From positions 186,001 through 250,000 of the forward strand of contig NZ_JAHFVK010000002.1 of the NCBI RefSeq assembly GCF_018599195.1: 64,000 nucleotides of DNA, written 5' to 3'. The position numbers and the translations under genes are program-made. Each line of letters begins with the position of its first letter. Positions within the stretch are counted from its first letter, which is position 1. Under the pieces are notes generated by a model, which worked only from the letters and a program-made list of their open reading frames with translations, searched no databases and was not told the origin of the DNA. Below, piece after piece: positions 42,949 to 51,991 of this stretch. The stretch is from Croceibacterium selenioxidans. GTDB lineage: Bacteria; Pseudomonadota; Alphaproteobacteria; Sphingomonadales; Sphingomonadaceae.

Positions 42949-43236
42949 ATGGCTGGCGAGCTTCGCCGTGACACGCTGTTCGTGGCGCTGACGCGCCCGC
43001 AGATGTTCGCCGGCGTCACCTACAGCTTCTTCGTGATCAACGCCGTGCTCGCGGTCGAACTGTTCCTCATCTTCAAGAGCTTGTGGGTGTTGCTCGCAGC
43101 CCTCCTCATCCACTTGGCCGGAATGGTCGCGAGCCTGCGCGAACCGCGCATCGTCGATCTCTGGCTTTCTCGCGTAAGGCATTGCCCGCGGGTCAAAAAC
43201 TACGCGTTCTGGCGATGCAATTCTTACCGTCCCTAA
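42949..43236 (+). CDS. virB3: VirB3-like T4SS inner-membrane protein
   Basis: This 95-aa protein has DTLFVALTRPQMFAGVTYSFFVINAVLAVELFLIF, the VirB3 signature TRP...GV, with two hydrophobic segments. It sits between virB2 and virB4 and overlaps the virB4 start by 22 bp. VirB3 associates with VirB4 and VirB6 at the inner membrane. Confidence 0.88.
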   Translation: MAGELRRDTLFVALTRPQMFAGVTYSFFVINAVLAVELFLIFKSLWVLLAALLIHLAGMVASLREPRIVDLWLSRVRHCPRVKNYAFWRCNSYRP

Positions 43237-45587
43237 ACAGCAAGCCTGACCTTGCCCGGCGCGAGAAGCCCGCGGGTGCACACTTGCCCTATGCCCGGCA
43301 TGTCGACGGTCACACACTCGAGCTGCGTGATGGCCTGCTGATGCAGACGATCCATCTCGGCGGCCTGTTGTTTGAGACCGCCGACAGTGACGAGCTCAAC
43401 TACCGCGCCGAACTGCGCGACGCGATGCTGCGGGCGATCGGCTCGTCGCGCTTTGCCGTCCATCACCATGTCATCCGCCGGCGCGCCGAGGCTGCGCTCG
43501 AGAGCAATTATTCGGACGAGTTTTCGCGCAAACTCGACGCCCGCTGGCGCGAGCGCCTCGCGGGCAAGCAGATGTACGTCAACGAGCTGTTCCTGACGAT
43601 TCTGCGGCGCCCGCTCCAGGGGCGCCTGGGGTGGGCCGATTGGCTGCAGGGACTGTTTGCCAGGGCGGGCGGGCGAGACGATGCGTCGCTCGCCGCCGAG
43701 AAGCGCTCACTCGACGCCGCGCGCGATGCGCTGATTGCGGCGCTCAGCCCTTACTCCCCGCGAACTCTCGGAATCTACGAGACAAAGGACGGCTTCCGCT
43801 CTGAAGCGCTCGAGTTTCTCTCATGCCTGTTCAACGGCGAGATGCGGCCGGTTGGCCTGCCACACGGCGACATTGGCATGCACCTGCCATGGCGGCGAAT
43901 CAGCTTTGGGCAGGATACGGTCGAGCTCGGAGTCGCGGGAACGCAGCCGCGCAAGTACGTCGGGATCGTCTCGGTCAAGGACTACCCTGGTCAGACCATG
44001 CCCGGAATGTTCGACGAGCTTTACCGCCTGCCGTGCGAGATGCATGTGAGCCAGAGCTTCGCTTTCGTCGAGCGCTCCCAGGCGCTCGGCAAGATGAACC
44101 TCGCGCTGAGACGCATGCGTTCGGCCGAGGACGATGCGCTGAGCCTGAGGAACGAACTCGTCCAGGCTAAGGACGATGTCGCGGCCGGCCGCGCGGCCTT
44201 CGGCGAACACCACACGGCGATTGCGGTTCACTCGGAAGACCTCGAGCAGCTCAACACCAACGTGGCCGAGGTGATCGCACTGCTTGGCGATCTGGGTATC
44301 AACGCCGTGCGTGAGGACATCGCGCTCGAACCCGCGTTCTGGGCGCAATTTCCGGGCAACTTCAAGTACAACGCGCGCCAGGGGCTAGTCTCCACCCGCA
44401 ACTTTGCGGGCCTCGCCAGCCTGCACAACTTCCCAGTCGGCAAGGCGCGCGGCAATCACTGGGGCGAGGCGGTGACTTTGTTCGAGACCACAGCGGCCGG
44501 ACCCTACTTCTTTAACTTTCACCACCACGATCTCGGCAACTTCACTGTCATCGGCCCCTCGGGCTCGGGCAAGACCGTGGTGATGAACTTCCTGCTCGCG
44601 CAAGCACGCAAGTTCAGCCCACGGATCATCTTCTTCGACAAGGATCGCGGCGCCGAGCTGTTCATCCGCGCCATCGGTGGCCAGTACGATCGCTTGCGCC
44701 CGGGCGAAGCCGCGGGCCTCAATCCGCTGCAACTGCCCGATACGGCGGCCAACCGGCAGTTCCTGCGCGAATGGCTCGAACTGCTTGCGGGGGGTCTTGA
44801 AAGCGGCGAGCTGGAGCAGGTTCAGGACGCGATCGAGGCGAATTTCGTCCAGGCGACGGAACGCCGCCGGCTGCGGCATCTCGTCGAGCTGTTCCGAGGC
44901 TACGGACGCCCGCATGCGAGCGACCTCTATTCGCGCCTCAGGCCCTGGTGGGGAACGGGCGATCGCGCCTGGCTGTTCGACAACGAGCGCGACCAGACCG
45001 ACCTTGCCGCCGAGACTGTCGGCTTTGACATGACCGCGATCCTCGACGACCCGCGCACGCGCACGCCCGCCCTGCTCTACTTCTTCCACCGCGTCGAAGA
45101 GCGCCTCGACGGCCGCCCGGCAATTATCGTTGTCGATGAAGGCTGGAAGGCGCTCGACGACGACGTGTTCGCGCGGCGGATCAAGGACTGGGAAAAGACC
45201 ATCCGCAAACGCAACGGCGTGGTCGGCTTTGCCACGCAGAGCGCACAAGACGCGCTCGAAAGCAGGATCTCGAGCGCGATCATCGAGCAGGCCGCGACGC
45301 AGATCTTCATGATCAATCCCAAGGCTCGGGTCGAGGACTACATCAACGGGTTCGGTTTGACGCCCCACGAGTTCGAGCTGGTGAAGACGCTTCCCGACAA
45401 CTCGCATTGCTTTCTCGTCAAGCATGGCAAGGAAAGCGTCGTCGCCAGGCTCAATCTCACCGGCGAGCAGGAGCTACTGACCGTACTCTCGGGCCGCGAG
45501 AGCACGGTACGCCTGTTCGATAGTCTGGTGAAGGACGGCGCGCCGCCCGACAACTGGCTCAGTCTCCTGCTCCAACAGGCGGCCTGA
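43215..45587 (+). CDS. virB4: VirB4 T4SS ATPase
   Basis: This 790-aa protein starts at ATG 43215 (MQFLPSL), inside the virB3 3' end. The N-terminal domain has GLLMQTIHLGG and RPLQGRLG. The C-terminal ATPase has Walker A GPSGSGKTV near residues 447-454 and Walker B IIVVDEGWKALDD near 637-649, plus FATQSAQDALES. It powers assembly and substrate transfer at the inner-membrane base of the channel. It is followed 2 bp later by virB6. Confidence 0.95.
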   Translation: MQFLPSLNSKPDLARREKPAGAHLPYARHVDGHTLELRDGLLMQTIHLGGLLFETADSDELNYRAELRDAMLRAIGSSRFAVHHHVIRRRAEAALESNYSDEFSRKLDARWRERLAGKQMYVNELFLTILRRPLQGRLGWADWLQGLFARAGGRDDASLAAEKRSLDAARDALIAALSPYSPRTLGIYETKDGFRSEALEFLSCLFNGEMRPVGLPHGDIGMHLPWRRISFGQDTVELGVAGTQPRKYVGIVSVKDYPGQTMPGMFDELYRLPCEMHVSQSFAFVERSQALGKMNLALRRMRSAEDDALSLRNELVQAKDDVAAGRAAFGEHHTAIAVHSEDLEQLNTNVAEVIALLGDLGINAVREDIALEPAFWAQFPGNFKYNARQGLVSTRNFAGLASLHNFPVGKARGNHWGEAVTLFETTAAGPYFFNFHHHDLGNFTVIGPSGSGKTVVMNFLLAQARKFSPRIIFFDKDRGAELFIRAIGGQYDRLRPGEAAGLNPLQLPDTAANRQFLREWLELLAGGLESGELEQVQDAIEANFVQATERRRLRHLVELFRGYGRPHASDLYSRLRPWWGTGDRAWLFDNERDQTDLAAETVGFDMTAILDDPRTRTPALLYFFHRVEERLDGRPAIIVVDEGWKALDDDVFARRIKDWEKTIRKRNGVVGFATQSAQDALESRISSAIIEQAATQIFMINPKARVEDYINGFGLTPHEFELVKTLPDNSHCFLVKHGKESVVARLNLTGEQELLTVLSGRESTVRLFDSLVKDGAPPDNWLSLLLQQAA

Positions 45588-45589
45588 GC

Positions 45590-46789
45590 ATGCCCTGCCC
45601 CACCGTCACGACTGGCGACAGGTTTCTTGTCGAGACGCTGAGCCACCTCGACTGCCAAGCGCAGACGTTGGGCAGTTTCGGGTTCCAGTCGCTGGCGCAG
45701 ACAGGGTCGCCCGCGTCGGTAATGCTGAGCGCGCTGCTCACGCTATTCATCGCACTCTACGGCATCCGGTTGTTGTTCGGATCTGACGAGGGTCCTCGCG
45801 ACCTGGTCAATGCGGTCCTCAAGGTCGGAATTGTGCTCACGCTCGCGGTCAGCTGGCCCGCCTGGCGTACGCTTGCCTACGACACGGTACTATTTGGTCC
45901 TGCAGAGGTGGCATCCTCGATCATGCCGTCGACCCTTCCCAGCCCGCGCGCCGGGTTCGCCGAACGGCTGCAGGCGCTCGATAGCGGAATTGCTTCTCTG
46001 ACTTACACCGGCACCGGGCGTCAGACCGGTCAACTTCTTGAGAGCCAGGCAACAAGCGGTTTCCGCTCGATCGCTCTTACTGACGAAACGGCTCTTGGCT
46101 GGTCGCGTCCGCTATACCTCGCTTCAACCATAGGACCCATCGCGCTACTGCGGATTGCTAGCGGCTTGCTGCTGGCCCTCGCCCCGCTGATCGCCGGTCT
46201 TCTTCTGTTCGACTTCTCGCGCGGATTGTTTGTCGGGTGGGTGCGCGGGCTTGCGCTCGTCGCGCTGGGATCGCTCGGCTTCACCGTACTGCTATCGGTA
46301 GAGCTTGCCGTGATGGAGCCCTGGCTCGCCGACGTGCTCAGCCGCCGTAATCTCGGCTATGCGACGCCCACGGCACCGACCGAACTGCTCGCGCTCGTCC
46401 TGGCCTTCACGATCGCATCCGCAGGGCTGCTGTTTCTGCTGGGAAAGGTCGCTTTCCAGAACACCGGGTCGGTGCGCCTGCCAGCCTTCGCGCGCGACAT
46501 GTCCCTCACCCAGGTCGGAACGCCAGCGCTCACAGCGGGAGGGTACACCGAGATCGCCGCGCACTCGCGGGCTTTGGCTGTAAGCGAAGCCATCGCCACG
46601 CAGATACGGCGCGAAGAGATCTCTGCTGGCGGAGGCGACCGTATGCGCCAGATCGGCATGGCCTCGGGCCCTGCATTGCTACCGGCCTCGGGACAGGCCG
46701 GGACGTCCACAATCGAACCCCTTGGCAGCAGCCACCGCAGAAACTTGCGACGCGATACATCGGCCCAGCGCCGACGGGATAATCACTGA
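45590..46789 (+). CDS. virB6: VirB6/TrbL-like polytopic membrane protein
   Basis: This 399-aa protein has several hydrophobic segments (for example VMLSALLTLFIALYGIRLLFG, LLLALAPLIAGLLLFDFSRGLFVGWVRG) and a hydrophilic C-terminal tail. The LYGIRLLFG segment followed by APLFAGLLLF-like spans is typical of VirB6. It forms the inner-membrane conduit. It starts 2 bp after virB4, and its TGA overlaps the ATG of virB8 (TGATGA). Confidence 0.88.
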   Translation: MPCPTVTTGDRFLVETLSHLDCQAQTLGSFGFQSLAQTGSPASVMLSALLTLFIALYGIRLLFGSDEGPRDLVNAVLKVGIVLTLAVSWPAWRTLAYDTVLFGPAEVASSIMPSTLPSPRAGFAERLQALDSGIASLTYTGTGRQTGQLLESQATSGFRSIALTDETALGWSRPLYLASTIGPIALLRIASGLLLALAPLIAGLLLFDFSRGLFVGWVRGLALVALGSLGFTVLLSVELAVMEPWLADVLSRRNLGYATPTAPTELLALVLAFTIASAGLLFLLGKVAFQNTGSVRLPAFARDMSLTQVGTPALTAGGYTEIAAHSRALAVSEAIATQIRREEISAGGGDRMRQIGMASGPALLPASGQAGTSTIEPLGSSHRRNLRRDTSAQRRRDNH

Positions 46790-47553
46790 TGAACGATATG
46801 AGCAACGCGCGCCTCGATGCATATTTCCAGGAAGCTGAGAGTTGGTCGCACGATCGCCAGCGCGCGGCCAACCGCTCGCTACGCCTGGCCTGGATCGCCG
46901 CGGGTGTGGCGGGGACAATCGCGCTCGTCGAGGCATTCGCTCTCGTCGCACTCGTCCCGTTGAAGCGTGACGTCCCCTACACCCTGCTCGTTGATCGGCA
47001 GACGGGCTATGTCGAACCGCTCAAGCCGCTCGAGAACGACGGCCTCACAGCCGACGTCGCCCTCACCCGCTCGTTCCTGGTGCAGTATGTGATCGCGCGA
47101 GAGAGTTTCGACGCCGACAGTCTGCAGGAAAGCTATCGCCGCGTGGGCTTGTGGTCGACCGGTGAAGCGCGGACACGCTATCTGGCTCAGATGAACGCCG
47201 GCAACCCCGCGAGCCCTCTCGCCAGCCTGCCGCGCCGCGCAACCGTCGACGTACAGATCCGCAGCGTCTCTTCGCTGTCCGCGAATACCGCCATGGTGCG
47301 CTTCTCGACCATCCGCACCGATCCAGGCGGTCGCCCCCAGGTTGCACAGACCTGGCAGGCCATCCTCACCTACCAGTTTGCCGACGCCGATATGAGCGCC
47401 GAGGATAGGCTCACCAATCCGCTAGGTTTCCAGGTCACCCGCTATCGCCGCGATGCCGAGACCTTGCCTGAGGACGCTGCGCCAGACCTTGCGTCGGCGC
47501 CGCGGCTCCCTGCTGCGCAGCTTTCACGTGCTGCAGAAACGCCCGTACCATGA
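46789..47553 (+). CDS. virB8: VirB8 T4SS inner-membrane assembly protein
   Basis: This 254-aa protein has a short cytoplasmic tail, one membrane span (LAWIAAGVAGTIALVEAFALVALVPL) and a periplasmic VirB8 domain (VPYTLLVDRQTGYVE, YVIARESFD, RTRYLAQMN, VRFSTIRTDPGG, ILTYQF, NPLGFQVTRYR). VirB8 nucleates assembly of the core complex. Start and stop overlap neighbours by 1 and 4 bp. Confidence 0.92.
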   Translation: MNDMSNARLDAYFQEAESWSHDRQRAANRSLRLAWIAAGVAGTIALVEAFALVALVPLKRDVPYTLLVDRQTGYVEPLKPLENDGLTADVALTRSFLVQYVIARESFDADSLQESYRRVGLWSTGEARTRYLAQMNAGNPASPLASLPRRATVDVQIRSVSSLSANTAMVRFSTIRTDPGGRPQVAQTWQAILTYQFADADMSAEDRLTNPLGFQVTRYRRDAETLPEDAAPDLASAPRLPAAQLSRAAETPVP

Positions 47554-48263
47554 GAGCGGCGCTCAAAGTTCTGGGAGCTCTGGCCGCCACCTTGAGTTCG
47601 GGAGTCCTCGCGCAGATTGCGCCCATTCCCGGTGTCGACGACCCGCGGTTGCAAACCGTTGCCTACGATCCCTCGCGACCAGTCCGGTTAGTTGCTTTCC
47701 CCGGTGCCAACCTCACCGTCATGCTCATGCCGGGCGATCGTATTGGCCGGGTCGTGCTCTCCGATCAGGGCGCGTTCGAAGTGCGGATTACGGCCGCTCG
47801 CGACAGCCTTAATATCCTGCCTCTCAGGCCGGACGCCAGCGCCACGCTGCTCGTCGAGGGCGCTCAGCGGCGCTATGAATTCGATCTCGACACCGGCCAG
47901 GGTCTGGCCGCCGCCTATGTCGTGCGCTTTGTCGGGTCACCACAGTTGCCAACACCCGCGTACACGCCGGGCATGACGCGCCCGAGCTCTGACCCGTCGC
48001 AATGGACCGGCACCTACCGCCTCTCGGGCGAGCAAACCCTGCGTCCGGCGCGGATGGGCGACGATGGCGAACGAACCTACATCGAGTGGGCCGCCAATCA
48101 ATCGCTCCCAGCGGTGTTCGGCATCGGAGCCTCGGGCCAGGAAGAGGTCGTCGATGGCTATATGCGCGAGGGCGTTTTCACCATCGATCGCGTCTACAGC
48201 GAACTCGTTTTCCGCATAGACAAGCTACGCGTGCGGGCCCGCCGGATTGGAAGCGGCCGATGA
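47550..48263 (+). CDS. virB9: VirB9 outer-core protein
   Basis: This 237-aa protein has a signal peptide (MRAALKVLGALAATLSSGVLA) and DPRLQTVAYDPSRPVRLVAFPGANLTVML, the conserved VirB9 N-domain. The C-terminal domain (YRLSGEQTLRPARMGDDGERTYIEWAANQSLPAVFGI) contacts VirB10. It is co-translated with virB8 and virB10 (4-bp overlaps). A separate VirB7 lipoprotein was not found next to it. Confidence 0.93.
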   Translation: MRAALKVLGALAATLSSGVLAQIAPIPGVDDPRLQTVAYDPSRPVRLVAFPGANLTVMLMPGDRIGRVVLSDQGAFEVRITAARDSLNILPLRPDASATLLVEGAQRRYEFDLDTGQGLAAAYVVRFVGSPQLPTPAYTPGMTRPSSDPSQWTGTYRLSGEQTLRPARMGDDGERTYIEWAANQSLPAVFGIGASGQEEVVDGYMREGVFTIDRVYSELVFRIDKLRVRARRIGSGR

Positions 48264-49327
48264 GTGAGACCGCATCAAGCGCCGCCGAGCCGACTGCAGA
48301 TATCCGCCCGGTGGTCCGCACTGCCACGCCCGGCAATCTCGGTCTCTGGCTATTCGGCGGCGGGTTGCTGTTCGGCGGCCTCCTGCTGTTCAACGCGCTC
48401 AACTCGCGGCGCCAAGAGATGATCGCGGCCACGGCGCTCCCGGCCGCACAGGCTGGCGGCATGATCAGCGCCCCGCCCCCACTTGCTTTGCCGCAGACGT
48501 GGTACGAGCCGCAGTTCGAGCAAGGCGATAGCCCATTGCGCATGATGCGGGGACCTGTGACCGATCCGCTCGCGTCATCGCGCCCTCAGATCGTCAACCG
48601 GATCGTGCAGCAACCCGCTCCGTTGATGCCGTCCCCACAGGTCTTCCCCGAACCCTTGCCTCAGTTCGCCCAGCGCCCCGCCATGCCGGCGGTGATCGAA
48701 CATTCTTCTCAAGCGGAAGCCTCGGTTGCCGCGAATGAGGACAGCAAGGATAGGGTGACCGCCGGCCGCCTGCGCAATCCCTCTCTCACTGTACCGCAAG
48801 GGACCGTAATCGCTGCCGTGCTCGAAACCGCGCTCGACTCGACGCGAGCTGGTGCGGTTCGGGCAATCGTCTCGCGCGACGTGAAGAGCTTTGACGGAAG
48901 CCGGGTGCTAATCCCGCGCGGCAGCCGGATCTATGGTGAGTACACTTCCGACTTGTCCGCCGGCCAACGCCGCGCGCTGGTCCAGTGGCATCGCCTGACC
49001 AGACCTGACGCGGTGGTGATCGATCTCGATTCCCCGGCCGCTGATCCACTCGGTCGCACTGGCGTTCGCGGCAAAGTCAGCAGCAATTTCCTCGCCCGAT
49101 ACGGCGGCGCCATTCTGCAGTCGGTGCTCGACATCGGTGTGGGCGTTGCAACCCGCGCGGTGACCGATGATCAGGCGGTAATCGTCGCCCTCCCGGGAAG
49201 CACACAGCAGGTGACTGCTCAAGCAGCGCAGCAGTCCGAGGTTCAGCGTACCCTGAAGGTCGAGCAGGGATCGAGCGTCTCGGTCTTCGTCGCCCGCGAT
49301 CTGGATTTCTCGACCGTTGACCGCTGA
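48260..49327 (+). CDS. virB10: VirB10 channel-spanning protein
   Basis: This 355-aa protein starts at ATG 48260 with a cytoplasmic tail, a membrane span (GLWLFGGGLLFGGLLLF) and a Pro-rich periplasmic stretch (PAPLMPSPQVFPEPLPQFAQRPAMPAV). The TrbI/VirB10 domain has VPQGTVIAAVLETALDSTRAG, RVLIPRGSRIYGEY, ALVQWHRLTRPD and GSSVSVFVARDLDFS. It bridges inner and outer membranes. It overlaps virB9 by 4 bp and virB11 by 11 bp. Confidence 0.95.
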   Translation: MSETASSAAEPTADIRPVVRTATPGNLGLWLFGGGLLFGGLLLFNALNSRRQEMIAATALPAAQAGGMISAPPPLALPQTWYEPQFEQGDSPLRMMRGPVTDPLASSRPQIVNRIVQQPAPLMPSPQVFPEPLPQFAQRPAMPAVIEHSSQAEASVAANEDSKDRVTAGRLRNPSLTVPQGTVIAAVLETALDSTRAGAVRAIVSRDVKSFDGSRVLIPRGSRIYGEYTSDLSAGQRRALVQWHRLTRPDAVVIDLDSPAADPLGRTGVRGKVSSNFLARYGGAILQSVLDIGVGVATRAVTDDQAVIVALPGSTQQVTAQAAQQSEVQRTLKVEQGSSVSVFVARDLDFSTVDR

Positions 49328-50315
49328 CAACCTCGCTCCGGCCGCCGGGTATTATCTCGGTAACCTGCTTGCGCCGCTGGGTGCCTGGCTGGAACGGCGC
49401 GACGTTACGGACATCTACGTCAATCGCGAGCAGGAGGTCTGGGTCGAAGCGCTCGGCGGCTCGATCGAGTGCCACCCCTGCCCCGCTTTGACCGAACCCG
49501 TCCTGGCTCGTCTCGCGCGCCAGATTGCGGCAGCTAGTGCACAAGGCATCAATCGGGAGCACCCCCTTCTCGCCGCCAACCTTCCGGACGGCTCGCGTGT
49601 GCAGATCGCTGCCCCTCCGGCCACCCGCGGCGGCCACGTCATGGCCATCCGCCGGCATGTCGCGGCCAACCCCTCGCTGGGTGATTACGAAGAAGCGGGC
49701 GCGTTCGACGGAGCTAGCACCGAGGTGGTCACATTCGATCGCGAGGCACTGCTCGTCCCCGTCGCTCCCGCCGACATTCGGAGCGTTCTGCAGAATGCTG
49801 TTCAGAGGCGGCGCAACATCCTGGTTTCCGGTGGGACTTCGACCGGCAAGACGACTTTCCTCAACGCCCTCCTGCGTGAAATCCCGAGCGACCAGCGGCT
49901 CGTTCTGATCGAGGACACGCCCGAACTCGAGGTCACACATCGGAACTCGATCGGCCTCCTCGCCGCTCGCAGCGCGCTCGGCGAGGCGGAAGTCAGCGCC
50001 GAGGACCTGTTAATCGCCTCGCTGCGCATGCGCCCCGATCGCATCATCCTCGGCGAGCTGCGCGGGGCAGAAGCGTTCACTTTCCTGCGCGCGATCAACA
50101 CCGGGCACCCCGGCTCCATGACCACCATCCACGCCGACAGCCCTTCGCGCGCGGTCGAGCAACTGGCCCTGCTGGTCCTTCAGGCTGGCTCGCGTCTGAC
50201 CCGAGAAGACGTGCGCCACTATGTACGCCAGAGCATTGACGTTTTCGTGCAGCTCGAACGGCGGTCAGGGTTGCGCAAGGTCACCCAGGTGTTGGTGAAG
50301 GCCGATCGGCCATGA
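49317..50315 (+). CDS. virB11: VirB11 T4SS traffic ATPase
   Basis: This 332-aa protein starts at TTG 49317 inside the virB10 stop region. It has the VirB11 layout: N-terminal domain (VTDIYVNREQEVWVE), Walker A GGTSTGKTTF near residues 172-180, Asp box LIEDTPEL, ASLRMRPDRIILGELRGAEAF and the His box TGHPGSMTTIHAD. It is a hexameric cytoplasmic ATPase. It overlaps the next gene by 4 bp (ATGA). Confidence 0.95.
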   Translation: MTADNLAPAAGYYLGNLLAPLGAWLERRDVTDIYVNREQEVWVEALGGSIECHPCPALTEPVLARLARQIAAASAQGINREHPLLAANLPDGSRVQIAAPPATRGGHVMAIRRHVAANPSLGDYEEAGAFDGASTEVVTFDREALLVPVAPADIRSVLQNAVQRRRNILVSGGTSTGKTTFLNALLREIPSDQRLVLIEDTPELEVTHRNSIGLLAARSALGEAEVSAEDLLIASLRMRPDRIILGELRGAEAFTFLRAINTGHPGSMTTIHADSPSRAVEQLALLVLQAGSRLTREDVRHYVRQSIDVFVQLERRSGLRKVTQVLVKADRP

Positions 50316-50674
50316 CCATCGCGCCCTCGCTGTTCGATGCCCCACCAAGCTCGACACTTGTCTCAGCCTCGGATTGGGTGAGCGGGACACTTTTCGGCAG
50401 CCTGGCGATCGGTCTTTGTGTGATCGCAGTGGCGTTCGTCGGACTGCTGCTGATGGCGGGACGCCTGCCGGTTCGTAACGCGGTTAGCGTAACTATCGGG
50501 TGCTTTGTTCTGCTGGGCGCTCCAGCGATGGCTGGAGCCCTGCGCGGGCTGGCGGAAGTGACAGCACCAACCCCCGCAATCATCGAACCTCACGCTGAGC
50601 CTACGCCCCCACCACCCGCTTTGCCGCCCGCCAACTATGATCCCTACGCGGGAGCCTCACTGCGGGTGGAGTGA
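50312..50674 (+). CDS. VirB2/TrbC-like pilin 2 with Pro-rich tail
   Basis: This 120-aa protein has two hydrophobic segments (GSLAIGLCVIAVAFVGLLLM; AVSVTIGCFVLLGAPAMAGAL) around a short basic loop (AGRLPVRN), paralogous to pilin 1 at 42688 (shared SGTL-G pattern; IAVA-VG; IGCF-L-GA). It adds a Pro-rich C-terminal tail (PTPPPPALPPANYDPYAG). It is the last gene of the operon, starting at ATGA with virB11. Confidence 0.78.
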   Translation: MTIAPSLFDAPPSSTLVSASDWVSGTLFGSLAIGLCVIAVAFVGLLLMAGRLPVRNAVSVTIGCFVLLGAPAMAGALRGLAEVTAPTPAIIEPHAEPTPPPPALPPANYDPYAGASLRVE

Positions 50675-50739
50675 TATATCGAGGGACGACCGGCCGCCAC
50701 GTTTGAGGCAACTCTGTCGCCTAATTCGACATGAAAAAG

Positions 50740-50778
50740 CGGGCGTCGATGACACTAGCCCCATCAAGGTGACGCCCG
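50740..50778 (-). terminator. Candidate Rho-independent terminator for minus-strand secreted gene
   Basis: On the minus strand CGGGCGTC (50778-50771) pairs with GACGCCCG (50747-50740), an 8-bp GC stem with a 23-nt loop, directly followed by CTTTTTC. It lies 40 bp after the stop at 50818. The large loop lowers confidence. Confidence 0.5.
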
Positions 50779-50817
50779 AGCCCTGCCAGAGGGCGTCGGG
50801 ACCGAGGTCTCGCCAGG

Positions 50818-51168
50818 CTACGATGCAACCAACATGATATAGGCAGGTGCGACAGACGAACCGTAGGTCGGAAGAGCCGAGCACACCAAATCCGCAGCAT
50901 AATAAGCCGTGACCGGCTTATTGAAGGTCACCGCGGCATCTACCTTCGCCAGCCAACCTGCGCAAATGTCCGGAGTAATGCCCTGCCAGGTGCTTTTAAG
51001 GTTACAGATCGTCGTATAATCATTACGCCAACTCGCGCGGACAGAAACTTGTCCGTCATTATATAGGATAGAATTGCTAATTGTTCCAGAGCAACTGGTG
51101 GCCGCAAATGCCGACGAACTTGCAGATAACGAAATAAAGAAGCAGAGCAGTTTAATGAATTTTTTCAC
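50818..51168 (-). CDS. Low-GC secreted hypothetical protein
   Basis: This 116-aa protein starts at GTG 51168 after AGGGGGGAA. It has a signal peptide (VKKFIKLLCFFISLSASSSAFA) and a mature domain with paired Cys (TSCSGTISN, TICNLKS, DICAGWL, DLVCSALP). The base composition is unlike its neighbours (AT-rich), suggesting recent acquisition. It is the last gene before a terminator on the minus-strand RHS2 side. No family was recognised. Confidence 0.65.
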   Translation of the reverse strand: MKKFIKLLCFFISLSASSSAFAATSCSGTISNSILYNDGQVSVRASWRNDYTTICNLKSTWQGITPDICAGWLAKVDAAVTFNKPVTAYYAADLVCSALPTYGSSVAPAYIMLVAS

Positions 51169-51258
51169 GAAATTCCCCCCTAAACATTGATCTAAAAATG
51201 TGTGCACTGGAAAACCCGCGGCCAGGGGCGTCATGGCGCGTTCGCGTTCCTGGCAGAC

Positions 51259-51576
51259 TCAGTTCTTCACAAGCGAAACGAAGAACCGTCCGTTAAATCG
51301 GTATTGAACGGAATAGGTCGGCGAACCGGGCGTCTCTTCACCACCGGGCGGATTACCGCCTGGCGTGGTCGTGTTCGTCGAGGTATAGTTCGTGCGATTT
51401 CCAGCAGCGTCGTAGGTGATGTCTACCGCCCAATCGTCACTGCTCGAACTGTCGCGAACCACCTTCACCAGGCGTCCACGTGCGTCGTAAGTGTATGTGG
51501 TGGTCTCGCCGGCCATGGCAGATGAGGCCCACAATCCTGCCGCCAATGCCACACCTAAACCTATCCGTAGGAACAT
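51259..51576 (-). CDS. Small secreted single-YD-repeat protein 2
   Basis: This 105-aa protein starts at ATG 51576 after GGAGGAGG. It has a signal peptide (LRIGLGVALAAGLWASSAMA), one YD unit (ETTTYTYDARGRLVKVVRDS; ITYDAAGNRTNYTS), a Gly/Pro linker (TTPGGNPPGGEETPG) and a C-terminal YSVQYRFNGRFFVSLVKN. It is homologous to YD1 at 42458. It lies 200 bp downstream of the RHS2-associated membrane protein gene on the same strand. Confidence 0.8.
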   Translation of the reverse strand: MFLRIGLGVALAAGLWASSAMAGETTTYTYDARGRLVKVVRDSSSSDDWAVDITYDAAGNRTNYTSTNTTTPGGNPPGGEETPGSPTYSVQYRFNGRFFVSLVKN

Positions 51577-51775
51577 TATTCCTCCTCCAGCAATCCAACC
51601 CGCGCTAAAATTGGGGCGCGGACAAATAATCATGGCACCCCGGCGCCATCGTTCGGGTGAGGTCCCTACTATTTTTCAGTCAATCGACTTCCGCAATCCT
51701 CGGCATCAAGTGAAATCGCGTACGATGCGCGAAACAAGCTTCGTGCGCGGTCAGCATTCGATACGGGGCGGCCCC

Positions 51776-51991
51776 TCAAGTCTCAGGAGAACTAAATATT
51801 GTTACAATAAGAGATATGACCAGAGCGCATAGCGCAAACGCTACTGCACCCCTCAAAGCATAAGCTAAACTGATCTCTCCAATCGCGAGCAAGCCGCTAA
51901 TTGTGCCAAGGGCGCCGCCAAACAAGAAGCCAAAAGCAATCTGAGAAAGACATTTGCGGATCCATGCCCAGCTGTTCCAGTTGGCTACCAT
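51776..51991 (-). CDS. Small two-helix membrane protein, candidate RHS2 immunity protein
   Basis: This 71-aa protein has two hydrophobic segments (about 16-37: LSQIAFGFLFGGALGTISGLLA; about 45-66). Its ATG overlaps the RHS2 TGA in TGATG at 51991, a direct translational coupling. Size, topology and position parallel the RHS1 partner at 36842, but sequences are unlike. Immunity is inferred by position only. Confidence 0.62.
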   Translation of the reverse strand: MVANWNSWAWIRKCLSQIAFGFLFGGALGTISGLLAIGEISLAYALRGAVAFALCALVISLIVTIFSSPET

